DNA of 64,000 nt from JANLQX01 sp031368215 (GCA_031368215.1 JANLRD010000274.1:61265-125264); one strand, 5' to 3'; positions 24,954 through 34,151 are shown, counted from the first letter of the stretch. Notes: generated by a model not told the origin, from the sequence alone. Numbers and translations: made by a program.

Positions 24954-26608
24954 TGTTGTCGACGGTGCTTGCTGCGAGTGAGGGTTCCACCGCTGTGGGG
25001 TTCCCGCTGCTCACGATGTTGGTCGTGTTCCCGCTGATCGGTGCCCTCGTGGTGATGTTCATCCCGAACACGCGGGTGAACGAGCTCGTGCTGCCACTCG
25101 GTCTGCTGTTCAGCGGAGCCACCGCGGCCCTGGCCGGCTGGATGATGTTCGCGTTCGACAAGCGCGAGGCCGGCTTCCAGTTCGTGTCCAAGCACGAGTG
25201 GATCTCGTCCTTCGGATCGTCGTGGCATCTCGGCGTCGACGGCATCTCGCTGTGGCTCGTCGTGCTCACGGGGTTCTTGTTCCCGTTGGCGCTGCTCGGT
25301 CCCGACGAGCGCCACAACCGCAAGGCCTACACCGCGTGGATCCTGCTGCTCGAAGCCGGTGTGATGGGCGTGTTCCTGTCGCTCGACCTCTTCCTGTTCT
25401 TCGTGATGTTCGAAGTGGTGCTGGTGCCGATGTACTTCCTGATCGGTGGGTGGGGTCTCGGCAACCGGTCCTATGCCGCCACCAAGTTCTTCCTATACAC
25501 GATGGTCGGATCCGGGCTCATGCTCGTCGCCATGGTGACCCTGGCATTCCTCGCCCGCAAGAATATCGGTGAGCTCACCTTCGACGTGACCAAGCTCGCC
25601 GAAGCGGGTCTGTCGCGGGACACGTCGCGCTGGCTGTTCCTCGCCTTCGCCGCAGCGTTCGCCATCAAGGTCCCCGTCTTCCCCTTGCACACGTGGTTGC
25701 CCGACGCCCACACCGAAGCCCCAACCGCGGGTTCGGTAATCCTGGCCGGGGTGATGCTGAAGATGGGCACCTACGGACTGATCCGGTTCGGGATCTACCT
25801 GTTCCCCGAAGCGTCAACCTGGTTCGGCCCGGTCATGCTCACGCTCGGCGTGATCGGCATCCTCTACGGCGCGCTCACGGCAGTGGTGCAGAAGGACCTC
25901 AAGCGTCTGGTGGCGTATTCCTCGGTCGCCCACCTCGGCTTCATCGTGCTCGGTACCTACGCGCTCACGAACCAGTCACTGTCCGGGTCCGTGCTCCAGA
26001 TGATCAACCACGGTGTCTCGACCGGCGCCTTGTTCCTTCTCGTCGGATGGATCTACGAGCGTCGCCATACCCGTCTGATCTCCGACCTCAAGGGCATTCA
26101 GAAGGTCGCACCGGTCCTGGCCGGTGCCTTCACGATCGTCATGCTCTCGTCCATCGGCGTTCCCGGTCTCAACGGGTTCGTCGGCGAGTTCATGATCCTC
26201 GTCGGCACGTTCGTCGATCATCGGTGGTGGGCGGTCGTCGCGGCAAGCGGGGTCATCCTGGCGGCCATCTACCTCCTCTGGGCATACCAGCGGACGTTCC
26301 ACGGCGAGCCCGACGAGGCGAACGCCTCGCAGATCCATGACCTCACGCTTCGCGAGCGCATCGTCATCGTTCCCTTCCTTGCCGTCATCGTGCTCATGGG
26401 CGTGTACCCGAAGCCCTTCCTCGATCGGATCGATCCGTCCGTGAAAGCACTCATCACCCACGTCGAGACGAAGACCGGCGAGCGTGAACCGGCTGCGGCA
26501 AAGAATCGGGGCGCGATCGCGGCCGGTTCGGCGGAGGCCGACGGGAAGAACGGCGGCGACGCCGCAGCGCACTCCGACGAGTCGACGACCGAGGGGGAGG
26601 GGAAGTGA
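24953..26608 (+). CDS. nuoM: NADH-quinone oxidoreductase subunit M, set 1
   Basis: NuoM is an antiporter-like proton-pumping subunit. FEVVLVPMYFLIGGWG with the pump glutamate, KVPVFPLHTWLPDAHTEAPT and FSSVAHLGF-type segments are seen. The ATG at 24953 overlaps the nuoL stop. The C-terminus after about residue 515 is a hydrophilic Ala/Glu-rich tail of some 35 residues not usual in the family. It overlaps nuoN by 4 bp (GTGA). Confidence 0.96.
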   Translation: MLSTVLAASEGSTAVGFPLLTMLVVFPLIGALVVMFIPNTRVNELVLPLGLLFSGATAALAGWMMFAFDKREAGFQFVSKHEWISSFGSSWHLGVDGISLWLVVLTGFLFPLALLGPDERHNRKAYTAWILLLEAGVMGVFLSLDLFLFFVMFEVVLVPMYFLIGGWGLGNRSYAATKFFLYTMVGSGLMLVAMVTLAFLARKNIGELTFDVTKLAEAGLSRDTSRWLFLAFAAAFAIKVPVFPLHTWLPDAHTEAPTAGSVILAGVMLKMGTYGLIRFGIYLFPEASTWFGPVMLTLGVIGILYGALTAVVQKDLKRLVAYSSVAHLGFIVLGTYALTNQSLSGSVLQMINHGVSTGALFLLVGWIYERRHTRLISDLKGIQKVAPVLAGAFTIVMLSSIGVPGLNGFVGEFMILVGTFVDHRWWAVVAASGVILAAIYLLWAYQRTFHGEPDEANASQIHDLTLRERIVIVPFLAVIVLMGVYPKPFLDRIDPSVKALITHVETKTGEREPAAAKNRGAIAAGSAEADGKNGGDAAAHSDESTTEGEGK

Positions 26609-28167
26609 ACATGAACGTTCTCGCCCAGGCCGCTGCGGATACGCCCCAGGCCGTCCAGGGGGCCATCTCGGCCACGCTCGACACGCCCAAGATCGACTGG
26701 ATTGCTGTCGGACCGGCCACGGTGCTGATCGCCGGGGCACTGCTGCTCATCGTCGTCGCCTCTCTGGCCAAGCACACCAAGTGGGCCCGCGGGTTCGCCA
26801 CGTGGTTCACTATCGGCACGGCGATCACCGCCGGCGGGTTCACCTTCCCGTTGTGGGACCGGGTGAACCACGGCCGCTCGGCGTCAGCCCTGGCCAACGC
26901 GCTGCACGTTGACGGTTTCAGCGTGTTCTTCGCCATGCTTACGGTGTGCGCGGTTGCGCTTGCCGCGCTGGTGCTCGACGGCTACCTCCGCCGGGAGGAG
27001 CTCGAAGGACCGGAAGTCTTCGTGCTCATGCTGCTGTCCGCCTCCGGGGGCATCATCATGGCCTCGGCCAACGATCTGATCGTGCTGTTTCTCGGGCTCG
27101 AGATCTTGTCGATCGCGCTCTACGTCCTCGCCGGTTCGCATCTCCGCCGCGCCGAGTCACAGGAAGCGGCGCTCAAGTACTTCGTCCTGGGCGGCTTCTC
27201 CTCTGCCGTGTTCCTCTACGGCATCGCGTTGACCTACGGGGCGACCGGTTCGACCAACCTCACGGAGATCGCGAACTACCTCGCCGGCAACATCATCCTG
27301 CACAACGGCCTGCTCGTGGGCGGCCTTGCGCTGATGCTCGTTGGGCTCGGCTTCAAGATCGCCGCGGTCCCGTTCCACGTGTGGACGCCCGACGTCTATC
27401 AAGGCTCACCCTCGCCAGTCACCGGGTTCATGGCTGCCGCAGCCAAGGCGGCGGGCTTCTCCGCACTGCTGCGCATCATGCTCACCGGACTCGCGTCGCG
27501 CCGCCTCGACTGGCAGCCGATCATCTGGGTATTGGCGATCGCGTCGATGTTCCTCGGGGCGGTGCTCGCCGTCGTCCAGAGCGACGTGAAGCGGATGTTG
27601 GCGTATTCGTCGATCAGTCACGCCGGGTTCATCCTTATCGGACTCCAGGCGGGCAACGCCGTCGGCCTTTCCAGCTCGCTGGTGTACCTCTTCACCTACG
27701 CGATCGTCGTGCTCGGCACCTTCGGCGTCGTCACGGTCGTCGGCGGTCGGGGCGACTCCCGCCACGACCTCAACGACTACAACGGGCTGGCCAAGCGCTC
27801 CCCGTTCCTCGCAGTGGCGCTCACGGTGTTCCTCCTCGCCCAGGCGGGGATACCGGCCACGTCCGGGTTCATCGCCAAGTTCGGCGTGATCCGGGCGGCC
27901 GCCGATGCCAACTCCTACGCCATCGCCATCATCGCGATGATGATCTCGGTGGTCGGCGCGTTCTTTTACCTCCGGCTGATCCTGCGGATGTGGGCCGGAG
28001 GCGACGGCCATGCCGACGCGCACGGTGTCGATGACGCCGCAATAGCGCGGATCCGCATGCCGATCGCCACCCAACTGGCCATCGCCATCGCGTTCTCCTT
28101 CACCATCGCCGTGGGCGTCCTCCCCCAGACCATCATCGACTTCGCCGACCGCGCGCTGCTGCGGTAA
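26605..28167 (+). CDS. nuoN: NADH-quinone oxidoreductase subunit N, set 1
   Basis: NuoN is the antiporter-like subunit nearest the quinone side. LGLEILSIALYVLAGSHLRRAESQEAALKYF and KIAAVPFHVWTPDVYQGSPSPVTGF are diagnostic. It has 520 residues if the GTG at 26605 is used; an ATG lies two codons later. It ends the 14-gene set, and nuoA2 follows 58 bp downstream, probably in the same transcript. Confidence 0.96.
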   Translation: MNMNVLAQAAADTPQAVQGAISATLDTPKIDWIAVGPATVLIAGALLLIVVASLAKHTKWARGFATWFTIGTAITAGGFTFPLWDRVNHGRSASALANALHVDGFSVFFAMLTVCAVALAALVLDGYLRREELEGPEVFVLMLLSASGGIIMASANDLIVLFLGLEILSIALYVLAGSHLRRAESQEAALKYFVLGGFSSAVFLYGIALTYGATGSTNLTEIANYLAGNIILHNGLLVGGLALMLVGLGFKIAAVPFHVWTPDVYQGSPSPVTGFMAAAAKAAGFSALLRIMLTGLASRRLDWQPIIWVLAIASMFLGAVLAVVQSDVKRMLAYSSISHAGFILIGLQAGNAVGLSSSLVYLFTYAIVVLGTFGVVTVVGGRGDSRHDLNDYNGLAKRSPFLAVALTVFLLAQAGIPATSGFIAKFGVIRAAADANSYAIAIIAMMISVVGAFFYLRLILRMWAGGDGHADAHGVDDAAIARIRMPIATQLAIAIAFSFTIAVGVLPQTIIDFADRALLR

Positions 28168-28225
28168 TGCACTCCGCCATGTCGACTTCACCCTCCCCCT
28201 CCCTCTCCCGGTAGGCTCCTCGCCC

Positions 28226-28591
28226 GTGTCGGACTTCCTCCGCTCCTATCTCACCGTCGTCTTCCTCGCCGTCGCGGCCTTCGCGCTCGTCGGCGGCACG
28301 CTGTCGCTCTCGCGGCTGGTGCGTCCGAAGAACCCGTCGGCCTCCAAGCTCGTGGCCTACGAGTCCGGTGTCGACCCGGTCGGCACCGGATGGTCGCAGA
28401 GCCAGATCCGGTACTACCTCTATGCGCTGCTCTTCGTGATGTTCGACGTGGAAGCCGTGTTCTTGTTTCCATGGGCGTTGCGACTCGAGCTCTTCGCAGT
28501 GTTCGGTCTCATCGAGATGGGCATCTTCGTGTTCATCCTGCTGCTCGGTCTTATCTATGCGTGGCGTAAGGGAGTGCTCCGGTGGGTCTGA
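28226..28591 (+). CDS. nuoA2: NADH-quinone oxidoreductase subunit A, set 2
   Basis: A second NuoA (121 residues, three spans) with YESGVDP in place of the usual YECG, so the loop cysteine is serine, and FVMFDVEAVFLFPWAL intact. The GTG at 28226 is the start. The end, encoding AWRKGVLRWV, is nearly repeated 53 bp downstream. The last bases also contain GTGGGTCT, identical to the start of nuoB2. Confidence 0.93.
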   Translation: MSDFLRSYLTVVFLAVAAFALVGGTLSLSRLVRPKNPSASKLVAYESGVDPVGTGWSQSQIRYYLYALLFVMFDVEAVFLFPWALRLELFAVFGLIEMGIFVFILLLGLIYAWRKGVLRWV

Positions 28592-28642
28592 GTCCGGTAA
28601 CAGACTGCAGAGCATGGCGTACGGGAGTGCTCCGGTGGGTCT
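28562..28642 (+). repeat. Direct repeat of the nuoA2 3' end across the nuoB2 start
   Basis: Bases 28562-28589 and 28615-28642 match at 27 of 28 positions, 53 bp apart. The first copy is the end of nuoA2 (AWRKGVLRWV, TGA). The second reads AWRTGVLRWV followed by TAG in its own frame and contains the GTG start of nuoB2. A frame from the GTG at 28582 runs 20 codons through the copy to that TAG. The simplest origin is a 53-bp tandem duplication of an ancestral overlapping nuoA2/nuoB2 junction. Confidence 0.9.
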
Positions 28643-29159
28643 AGTCGAGAATGGCTTTTTCAAGTCGAAGGGACCGGTCAAGCCGCTCACGTCGCTGTTG
28701 AACTACAGCCGCAAGTATTCGCTGTGGTGCTACCAGTGGGGCCTGGCCTGCTGCGCCATCGAGATGGGTGCCGCGTTCGGGTCACCTCGCTACGACGTGA
28801 TGCGCCTCGGCGTGATTCCCTTCCCGGCCTCGCCACGCCAGGCCGACCTCGTGTGCATCTCCGGTACCGTCACCGACAAGATGGCCCCGGCCATCAAGCG
28901 ATTGTATGACCAGATGCCGGAGCCGAAGTACGTGATCTCGATGGGGTCGTGCGCGAACTGCGGCGGTCCCTACTGGGACAGCTACTCCGTCACCAAGGGC
29001 GTTGACCAGATCATCCCCGTCGACGTCTACGTGCCCGGCTGCCCGCCGCGCCCCGAAGCACTCCTCGAAGGAATCGTGCTCCTGCAGGAACGGATCCAGA
29101 ACGAGGACATGGCCGAGAAGTGGCGGGCGGAACCGATCTACATGTCGGAGACCCGCTAG
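28635..29159 (+). CDS. nuoB2: NADH-quinone oxidoreductase subunit B, set 2
   Basis: The second NuoB has 174 residues with cluster-N2 ligands in GLACCAIEMG, SMGSCANCGGPYW and PGCPPRPE. The GTG at 28635 gives an N-terminus MGLVENGFF that fits NuoB homologues; an in-frame ATG at 28614 is the alternative. Electrons must reach N2 through NuoI2, since no NADH module accompanies this set. The 3' end, RAEPIYMSETR, is partly copied 53 bp downstream at the start of the next gene. The remaining set-2 genes resume only at 45.35 kb. Confidence 0.94.
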   Translation: MGLVENGFFKSKGPVKPLTSLLNYSRKYSLWCYQWGLACCAIEMGAAFGSPRYDVMRLGVIPFPASPRQADLVCISGTVTDKMAPAIKRLYDQMPEPKYVISMGSCANCGGPYWDSYSVTKGVDQIIPVDVYVPGCPPRPEALLEGIVLLQERIQNEDMAEKWRAEPIYMSETR

Positions 29160-29204
29160 CCCCGCCAGAGGCAGAGCGGGCCGAGCCGATCTCCATGTCG
29201 GAGA
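29123..29204 (+). repeat. Direct repeat of the nuoB2 3' end at the CoA-transferase start
   Basis: Bases 29123-29151 and 29176-29204 match at 26 of 29 positions, again 53 bp apart. The first encodes RAEPIYMSE in NuoB2. The second encodes RAEPISMSE in the frame of the CoA-transferase, and its ATG (29195) is that gene's likely start. Confidence 0.85.
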
Positions 29205-30433
29205 ACACGACGGATTCACCCCGGATGACCGAACCAATGCTTGCCGGCATCCGCGTTCTTGACTTGACCCAGTACCTATCAGGCCCGACCGTGACGCGTC
29301 TTATGGCCGAGATGGGTGCCGACATCGTGAAGATCGAGCAGGCGCCCTACGGCGACCCGATCCGAGGTCTCGCGGTCATGAGCAATGGCCGCTCCGGTTA
29401 CTTCGTGCAGCAGAACCGGGGCAAGAAGAGCGTGTGTCTCGACTTCGACAAACCCGAGGGGCGGGCCGTGCTCGACAAGTTGATCGCTGAAGCCGACGTG
29501 CTCGTGGAGAACTACGGACCGAACGTGCTGGAGCGTCGGGGGCTCGATTACGACTCGATCGCCAAGCAAAACCCCAAGCTCATCTACGCGTCGATCTCCG
29601 GGTTCGGTCGCAAGGGCAGCTACTCGCACAAGACCTGCTTCGATCTCATCGCCCAGTCCTACAGCGGCATGCTGAATCTCACGGGTCCGGAAGACGGTGC
29701 ACCGATGCCGGTCGGAAGTTCATATGCAGACGTAACATCGGGCGTTCATGCCCTCGCCGGAATCGGAATGGCCCTGTTCCATCGTGAGCGTACGGGCCGT
29801 GGTGGACACATCGACATCGCCATGATCGACACGTTGTTCCACGCGCACGAACTCGCGGTGCAGGGAGCCTCGATCACGAAGGGCAAGTGGCGGCCCAAGC
29901 GTGGCGGCCGGTTCTCGACCCTCAACTCGCCACAGGGTGTTTACAAGGGACCCGAAGGATGGATCGCCATTCAGGTCATGGAGGCGCAGTGGCCCCACTT
30001 CTGCGAAGCGCTGCAACGCCCCGACCTGGCGAGTGACGTGCGATTCGCTGACCTGCGTGGCCGCCACAAGAACCGCAGCGAACTCAACCCGATCGTCGAG
30101 GATTGGATGGCCACCTTCACCACCGACGCCGAGCTGCTCGCCAGGTTGGAAGCGCATCGCATTCCGTGTGCCCCCGTCCTCGACGCCGCCGACGCGATCA
30201 CCCATCCCTACTTCGTCGAACGCGGGATGGTGAAGACGATCAACGATCCGGTCATCGGCGAGATGGTCATTCCAGGCAATCCCCTGCGTTTCTCCGAGCA
30301 ACCCGACGAACTCGATCTCGTGACGCCTTCACTCGGCGAGCACAACTACGAAGTCCTCACCCACCTCGGCTACGCCGCGGCCGAGATCGCCGCGCTCGAA
30401 GCATCAGGCGTCCTTCGCCGCGGCAACACGTAG
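29195..30433 (+). CDS. CaiB/BaiF family (family III) CoA-transferase
   Basis: Family III CoA-transferases move CoA between carboxylic acids through an aspartyl-CoA thioester. Family features include GIRVLDLTQYLSGP, GADIVKIEQ, the NRGKKSVCLDF segment, and YADVTSGVHA, whose Asp is the likely catalytic residue. The ATG at 29195 lies in the copied nuoB2 tail; ATG 29225 is a shorter alternative. Length is about 412 residues. The substrate cannot be told. Next to it lies the wreck of a molybdenum hydroxylase, so both may once have belonged to an aromatic or purine-type catabolic cluster. Confidence 0.9.
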   Translation: MSENTTDSPRMTEPMLAGIRVLDLTQYLSGPTVTRLMAEMGADIVKIEQAPYGDPIRGLAVMSNGRSGYFVQQNRGKKSVCLDFDKPEGRAVLDKLIAEADVLVENYGPNVLERRGLDYDSIAKQNPKLIYASISGFGRKGSYSHKTCFDLIAQSYSGMLNLTGPEDGAPMPVGSSYADVTSGVHALAGIGMALFHRERTGRGGHIDIAMIDTLFHAHELAVQGASITKGKWRPKRGGRFSTLNSPQGVYKGPEGWIAIQVMEAQWPHFCEALQRPDLASDVRFADLRGRHKNRSELNPIVEDWMATFTTDAELLARLEAHRIPCAPVLDAADAITHPYFVERGMVKTINDPVIGEMVIPGNPLRFSEQPDELDLVTPSLGEHNYEVLTHLGYAAAEIAALEASGVLRRGNT

Positions 30434-30436
30434 CTC

Positions 30437-30888
30437 GTGGCTCGGCCGGAAGCGGCCGTCGAGGATGTGGAGATCACCGACAGCTCGATTCATGTTTCCG
30501 GTGTTCCGGCTCGTGGGATCTCGTTCTCCGACGTCGCAGGTGCGGTGCGGCGCGAAGGCAACGCCGAGCTCACGTTATTGGTCTCCTACGACGGGGGGCG
30601 TGGCGGCTGGGTGCAGGCAACGCACGTGTGCTTCGTCGACCTTCATCGACTATCTGATTCCCACGACCATGGAGATCCCGGCGGTGGAGATCCACCACCT
30701 GCAGACGCCCAGCGACAAGCCGGCCAACTTCCGCGGCGTCGGCGAAAGGCGGGATGATCGGTGCCCCCGCGGCGATCACCAATGCCGTCGAACACGCCCT
30801 TGCCCACCTCGGTGTCACCGTGACGGAGCAGCACCCGCCACCGACGCGCATCCTCGAACTCATGGGTGCGATCGCTCGATCGGCGTAG
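30437..30888 (+). pseudogene. Remnant of xanthine dehydrogenase/CO dehydrogenase-type molybdopterin subunit
   Basis: Three frames in succession read as pieces of the C-terminal part of a molybdenum hydroxylase large subunit. First, near 30455-30650, VEITDSSIHVSGVPARGISF and VSYDGGRGGWVQATHVCFVD. Then in a second frame FIDYLIPTTMEIPAVEIHHL and PSDKPANFRGVGE. After another shift comes GGMIGAPAAITNAVEHALAH and ILELMGAIARSA, ending at TAG 30886-30888. Large internal parts are missing, so this is a decayed, non-functional gene. No single open frame covers it. Confidence 0.82.
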
Positions 30889-30949
30889 CGGTCGCCACCT
30901 GAGGGTTCTCCCGCGGCGCTCCGGTGCGCCGCCGGCAACCGTTTGAGCG

Positions 30950-31858
30950 ATGGCCTCCTACCGTGACGCCATGAGTCCGCGGGTCGCTGCGCTTCCGGTT
31001 GATCTGTTGTCGCTCGCCAACGCGCTGGAAGGATGCGCGCTTACCATCGAGGGTGCCATGCGGCGCCTGGGTACCGGTCGTGCGGAGTACCACGCGACGG
31101 CTGTTGCATCGTTGATTCGGACCGCTCGATCGGTCGAGGCCTCCGTGGCGCTCGTCGCTCGGCGGCTCGGTGCGGCCGACGCTCCGGGCGGCACGGCACT
31201 GCGTCTGCCCACCATCGCCATTCCCCCGTCGACGGCCACCGGCTCTTCCTGGTCGCAGCTCACCGGTCCGCTCTCCGACGGTGATCCGCGCAACGACGTT
31301 CTTCGGGTTGCGGCCAGCCAGCTTGGCGTGAGGGAACAGGGCCGCAACATCAACGACTATGGCGACTGGTTCGGTGCGAACGGTGTGCTCTGGTGCGCGG
31401 AGTTCGTCTCGTGGGTGTTCGCGCACGCCGGTCATCCACTGCCGATCAGTGGCGGCGCAAGGAAGGGTGCGTCGGGCTTCGCCTACTGCCAGTACGGGCG
31501 TGATGCGGCGTACAAACGCGGTGAGCTGTTCTCCCGTCCTCGACCCGGAGATGTGTTCTTCCATTTCCGGCGCGGCGACCGCGGCCCCGGGCACACCGGG
31601 ATCGTCGTCGACGTGCTGCCCGATGGTCGGGTCGTGACGATCGAAGGCAACGCCGGGCCGCGCAGCGGTCGTGATGGCGGTGGCGTGGTGATGCAGACCC
31701 GCTCAGTCGCGTATTCGCGGGGTCTCTCGTTCTGGCGCGTGTTCCCACCTTCACCCGAGGACGATCGCGGCCCTGACGACATGGCACCCCGCCCGAGCAC
31801 GCTCCAACGGCGACCTCGCCGGACACGCCGTCAGGCGGCGCGGCCCCCTATGCGTTGA
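30950..31858 (+). CDS. CHAP/NlpC-P60-like amidase domain protein
   Basis: The protein (302 residues) has an N-terminal helical part of about 90 residues, then a CHAP-type cysteine amidase domain. GVLWCAEFVSWVFAHAG carries the likely catalytic cysteine, RPGDVFFHFRRGDRGPGHTGIVV the histidine, and VTIEGNAG the third position. Such domains cleave peptidoglycan or similar amide bonds. No clear signal peptide is visible. The start is uncertain (ATG 30950 or 30971). The Arg-rich C-terminus overlaps the convergent transporter gene by 11 bp. Confidence 0.82.
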   Translation: MASYRDAMSPRVAALPVDLLSLANALEGCALTIEGAMRRLGTGRAEYHATAVASLIRTARSVEASVALVARRLGAADAPGGTALRLPTIAIPPSTATGSSWSQLTGPLSDGDPRNDVLRVAASQLGVREQGRNINDYGDWFGANGVLWCAEFVSWVFAHAGHPLPISGGARKGASGFAYCQYGRDAAYKRGELFSRPRPGDVFFHFRRGDRGPGHTGIVVDVLPDGRVVTIEGNAGPRSGRDGGGVVMQTRSVAYSRGLSFWRVFPPSPEDDRGPDDMAPRPSTLQRRPRRTRRQAARPPMR

Positions 31859-33113
31859 CCGGTGTCGTGATCGGCCGCTCGACCGCGGTGAACGGTGTGT
31901 TCGGGAGCTTGCGGAGACCGCGCAGATCGCCGGCCCGAATCCAGCCGAAGGCGATGAGCGCGAGCATGCAGGCCGCACCGCCCACGTAGGTGGTGATCGG
32001 TCCGAAGCGGTCGTACACGGCACCGGCCGAAAGCGCGGCGACACCGCCGGAGAGCGTCTGCAGCGCACCGACGAGGCCCTGCGCCCCGGCGAGTTGCTCG
32101 GGAGGGGCGGCCAGCGAGACGGCGACGGGAATGCTCGATGCGCTCATGCCGTCGTTCGTCGCGTGCACCAGGCCGACGAGGATGAGGATCCACGGCACCG
32201 GGATGAGGCCGTACATGCTCAGGCAGAGGGCACCGACACAAAGACCAAGTCCACCGATCCGGAACGGGCCCTTCTGCTCGACCCACGCCCCGCCACGCTC
32301 GGCGAGCACCACCATCGGGGCAGCGAACACGATGATCCCGAGCGTCACGTAGAAGTACGAACCGTTGAGGTCGTCGATGCGGACGGCCCACAGCGCATCG
32401 AAGATGCCGATCATGATGAAGAAGGCGACACCGTAGGCACTGGCCGATTGCATCCAGCGGGCGCGCAACAGGCCAACAGCAAGGCGGGGCTGGTCGGCAG
32501 CAGTCGCTTCAGGGGCACCGAACGGAGCACGCCAGGTGACCGGGAGGAACACCGCGGAAAGCGTTGCGGCGACGACGAAGGGCCACCGGATGCCGATGTG
32601 GCCGACGAGGAGGGCGGCGATGGCCGGGCCGAGGAGGAAGCCGACGACGTCGAACGACAACATGCCGCCGAGGTTCTTGCCGACGTTGTCGGGGTCGGCG
32701 AACGCCACCGAACGGCGCATGGCCGGGTAGGCCGCACCGATGCCGAGGCCCATCAGGGCACGCCCGAAGGCGAAGGCGGGAGTGGCCGACGCGGTGGCGA
32801 CGATCAATAGCCCGGTCACGTTGGCGCTGAGTCCACCGAGCAGAAGGGCGCGGGCGAATCCGCGGTCGGCAAGGGGGGCGAGGAGGATCTGGGCCACGAA
32901 CGAGGCGAAGAACCCGACAGCGACGATGAGGCCGAGCATCGTCTCGGAGATCCCATAGGTGTCGCGCATCTTTCCGAGCACAGCGAACATCACGCCATAT
33001 CCCGACGACAGCGCGGCCCCGGTGAGCTGCAACGAGCGGATGGTTCGACGACTCGTTTGCACGGCCACCGAGGCTATGCGCTGCCGGTCACCTGGATCCC
33101 GCGGATTCTGCAT
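31848..33113 (-). CDS. Major facilitator superfamily transporter
   Basis: This 421-residue membrane protein has about twelve spans in two halves. LAPLADRGFARALLLGG after the second span matches the MFS loop 2-3 signature (GxLaDrxGrkxxl type), and VYDRFGPITTYVGGAA repeats the pattern in the second half. No substrate-specific motif is visible; the sequence resembles drug/metabolite efflux MFS proteins. It converges with the CHAP gene and lies 60 bp after the LLM oxidoreductase gene on the same strand. Confidence 0.9.
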   Translation of the reverse strand: MQNPRDPGDRQRIASVAVQTSRRTIRSLQLTGAALSSGYGVMFAVLGKMRDTYGISETMLGLIVAVGFFASFVAQILLAPLADRGFARALLLGGLSANVTGLLIVATASATPAFAFGRALMGLGIGAAYPAMRRSVAFADPDNVGKNLGGMLSFDVVGFLLGPAIAALLVGHIGIRWPFVVAATLSAVFLPVTWRAPFGAPEATAADQPRLAVGLLRARWMQSASAYGVAFFIMIGIFDALWAVRIDDLNGSYFYVTLGIIVFAAPMVVLAERGGAWVEQKGPFRIGGLGLCVGALCLSMYGLIPVPWILILVGLVHATNDGMSASSIPVAVSLAAPPEQLAGAQGLVGALQTLSGGVAALSAGAVYDRFGPITTYVGGAACMLALIAFGWIRAGDLRGLRKLPNTPFTAVERPITTPVNA

Positions 33114-33173
33114 GTCGGGACCGACGGGCTCCCTGAAGCGAGCCGATTCGCGATATCCGACCCGGACTCGCGG

Positions 33174-34151
33174 TCAGACAGTTTCGGCCTTCGCGGCCGG
33201 AACAACCTCGTCGAGGTACACGCGCAGCGCGCCCTCGTCCCACGGCGCCCGGAGAGCGATGTTGATGTCCTGCGCACCGGCCTCGCGGTAGGCGCGGATC
33301 CGCTCGATCGCCTGGTCGGGGGTGCCGAGAAGGGCACCACCCGTGACCCGATCGAACGCGGGACCCCAAGCGCCTCGAAGCCGCTCGACCTCCGCCTCGG
33401 CCGCGGCTGAGGTCGACTGCAGGTTGAACATGAGGTTGATCGTGCGACGAACCGTCGACCGGTCACGGCCGATCTCGGTACACCGATCGTCGAGCACGCC
33501 GTTGAGCCGTTTGTACTCCTCGGGGGTGATGTAGGGGACGTTCCACCCGTCGGCGTGTTTGGCCACAAGCCGAAGCGTCCGCTGCTCCCCGGCCCCACCG
33601 ATCCAGATCGGTAGGCGCGCTTGTATCGGTCGGGGGAGGCACGATGCGTCGTCGACGGAGAAGTGCTCACCGGTGAAGGTGGTGCGATCGTTGGTGAGGA
33701 GGCTGCGGATGATCGTGGCGGCTTCGTCGAGCATGTCGAAGCGGATCTTCACCGACGGGAACGGGTAGCCGAACGCCCGCGCCTCCTGCTCATGCCAACC
33801 GGAACCGAGGCCGAGATCGAAACGTCCGCCCGAGATGTGGTCGAGGGTGGTGGCAGCTTTGGCGAGCACGCCGGGGGAGCGGTAGCCGACGTAGAACACC
33901 AGGCATCCGACACGCACCCGCTCGGTCGACGCCGCGAGCGCGCCGAGCACGGTGAGCGCCTCGAAGTGATCGAGCGTCCCGCCGGCCGGCGGAGCTTCGT
34001 AGAGATGGTCCCAGCACGAGATCCAGTCGAGGTGGGCATCGAGTCGGCGCCATAGTGCTCGCATCTCGTCCATCGACATGTTCTGCTGGCCGACGTGCGC
34101 GCCGAGGCGCAACACGTTCGGGTCAGCGTTGGCGGGCCATGCTGTGTTCAT
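33174..34151 (-). CDS. LLM-class (F420-dependent type) oxidoreductase
   Basis: The 325-residue protein is a luciferase-like TIM barrel. Landmarks are LRLGAHVGQQNMSMDEM, SCWDHLYE, FEALTVLGALAASTERVRVG, HISGGRFDLGLGSGWHEQEARAFG and LPIWIGGAGEQRTLRLVAKH. The GSGWHEQE and IGGAGE segments are common in actinobacterial F420-using members. An ATG on the - strand at 34151 gives a normal N-terminus; the longer frame is not supported. The reaction is unknown. Neighbouring transporter and hut genes do not define it. Confidence 0.9.
   Translation of the reverse strand: MNTAWPANADPNVLRLGAHVGQQNMSMDEMRALWRRLDAHLDWISCWDHLYEAPPAGGTLDHFEALTVLGALAASTERVRVGCLVFYVGYRSPGVLAKAATTLDHISGGRFDLGLGSGWHEQEARAFGYPFPSVKIRFDMLDEAATIIRSLLTNDRTTFTGEHFSVDDASCLPRPIQARLPIWIGGAGEQRTLRLVAKHADGWNVPYITPEEYKRLNGVLDDRCTEIGRDRSTVRRTINLMFNLQSTSAAAEAEVERLRGAWGPAFDRVTGGALLGTPDQAIERIRAYREAGAQDINIALRAPWDEGALRVYLDEVVPAAKAETV

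Noticed and set aside
28167..28214. 15-codon open frame between nuoN and nuoA2 beginning at TAATG
   Set aside because: Short, Ser/Pro-rich, no similarity to the nuoN tail, and a 47-bp stop spacing.
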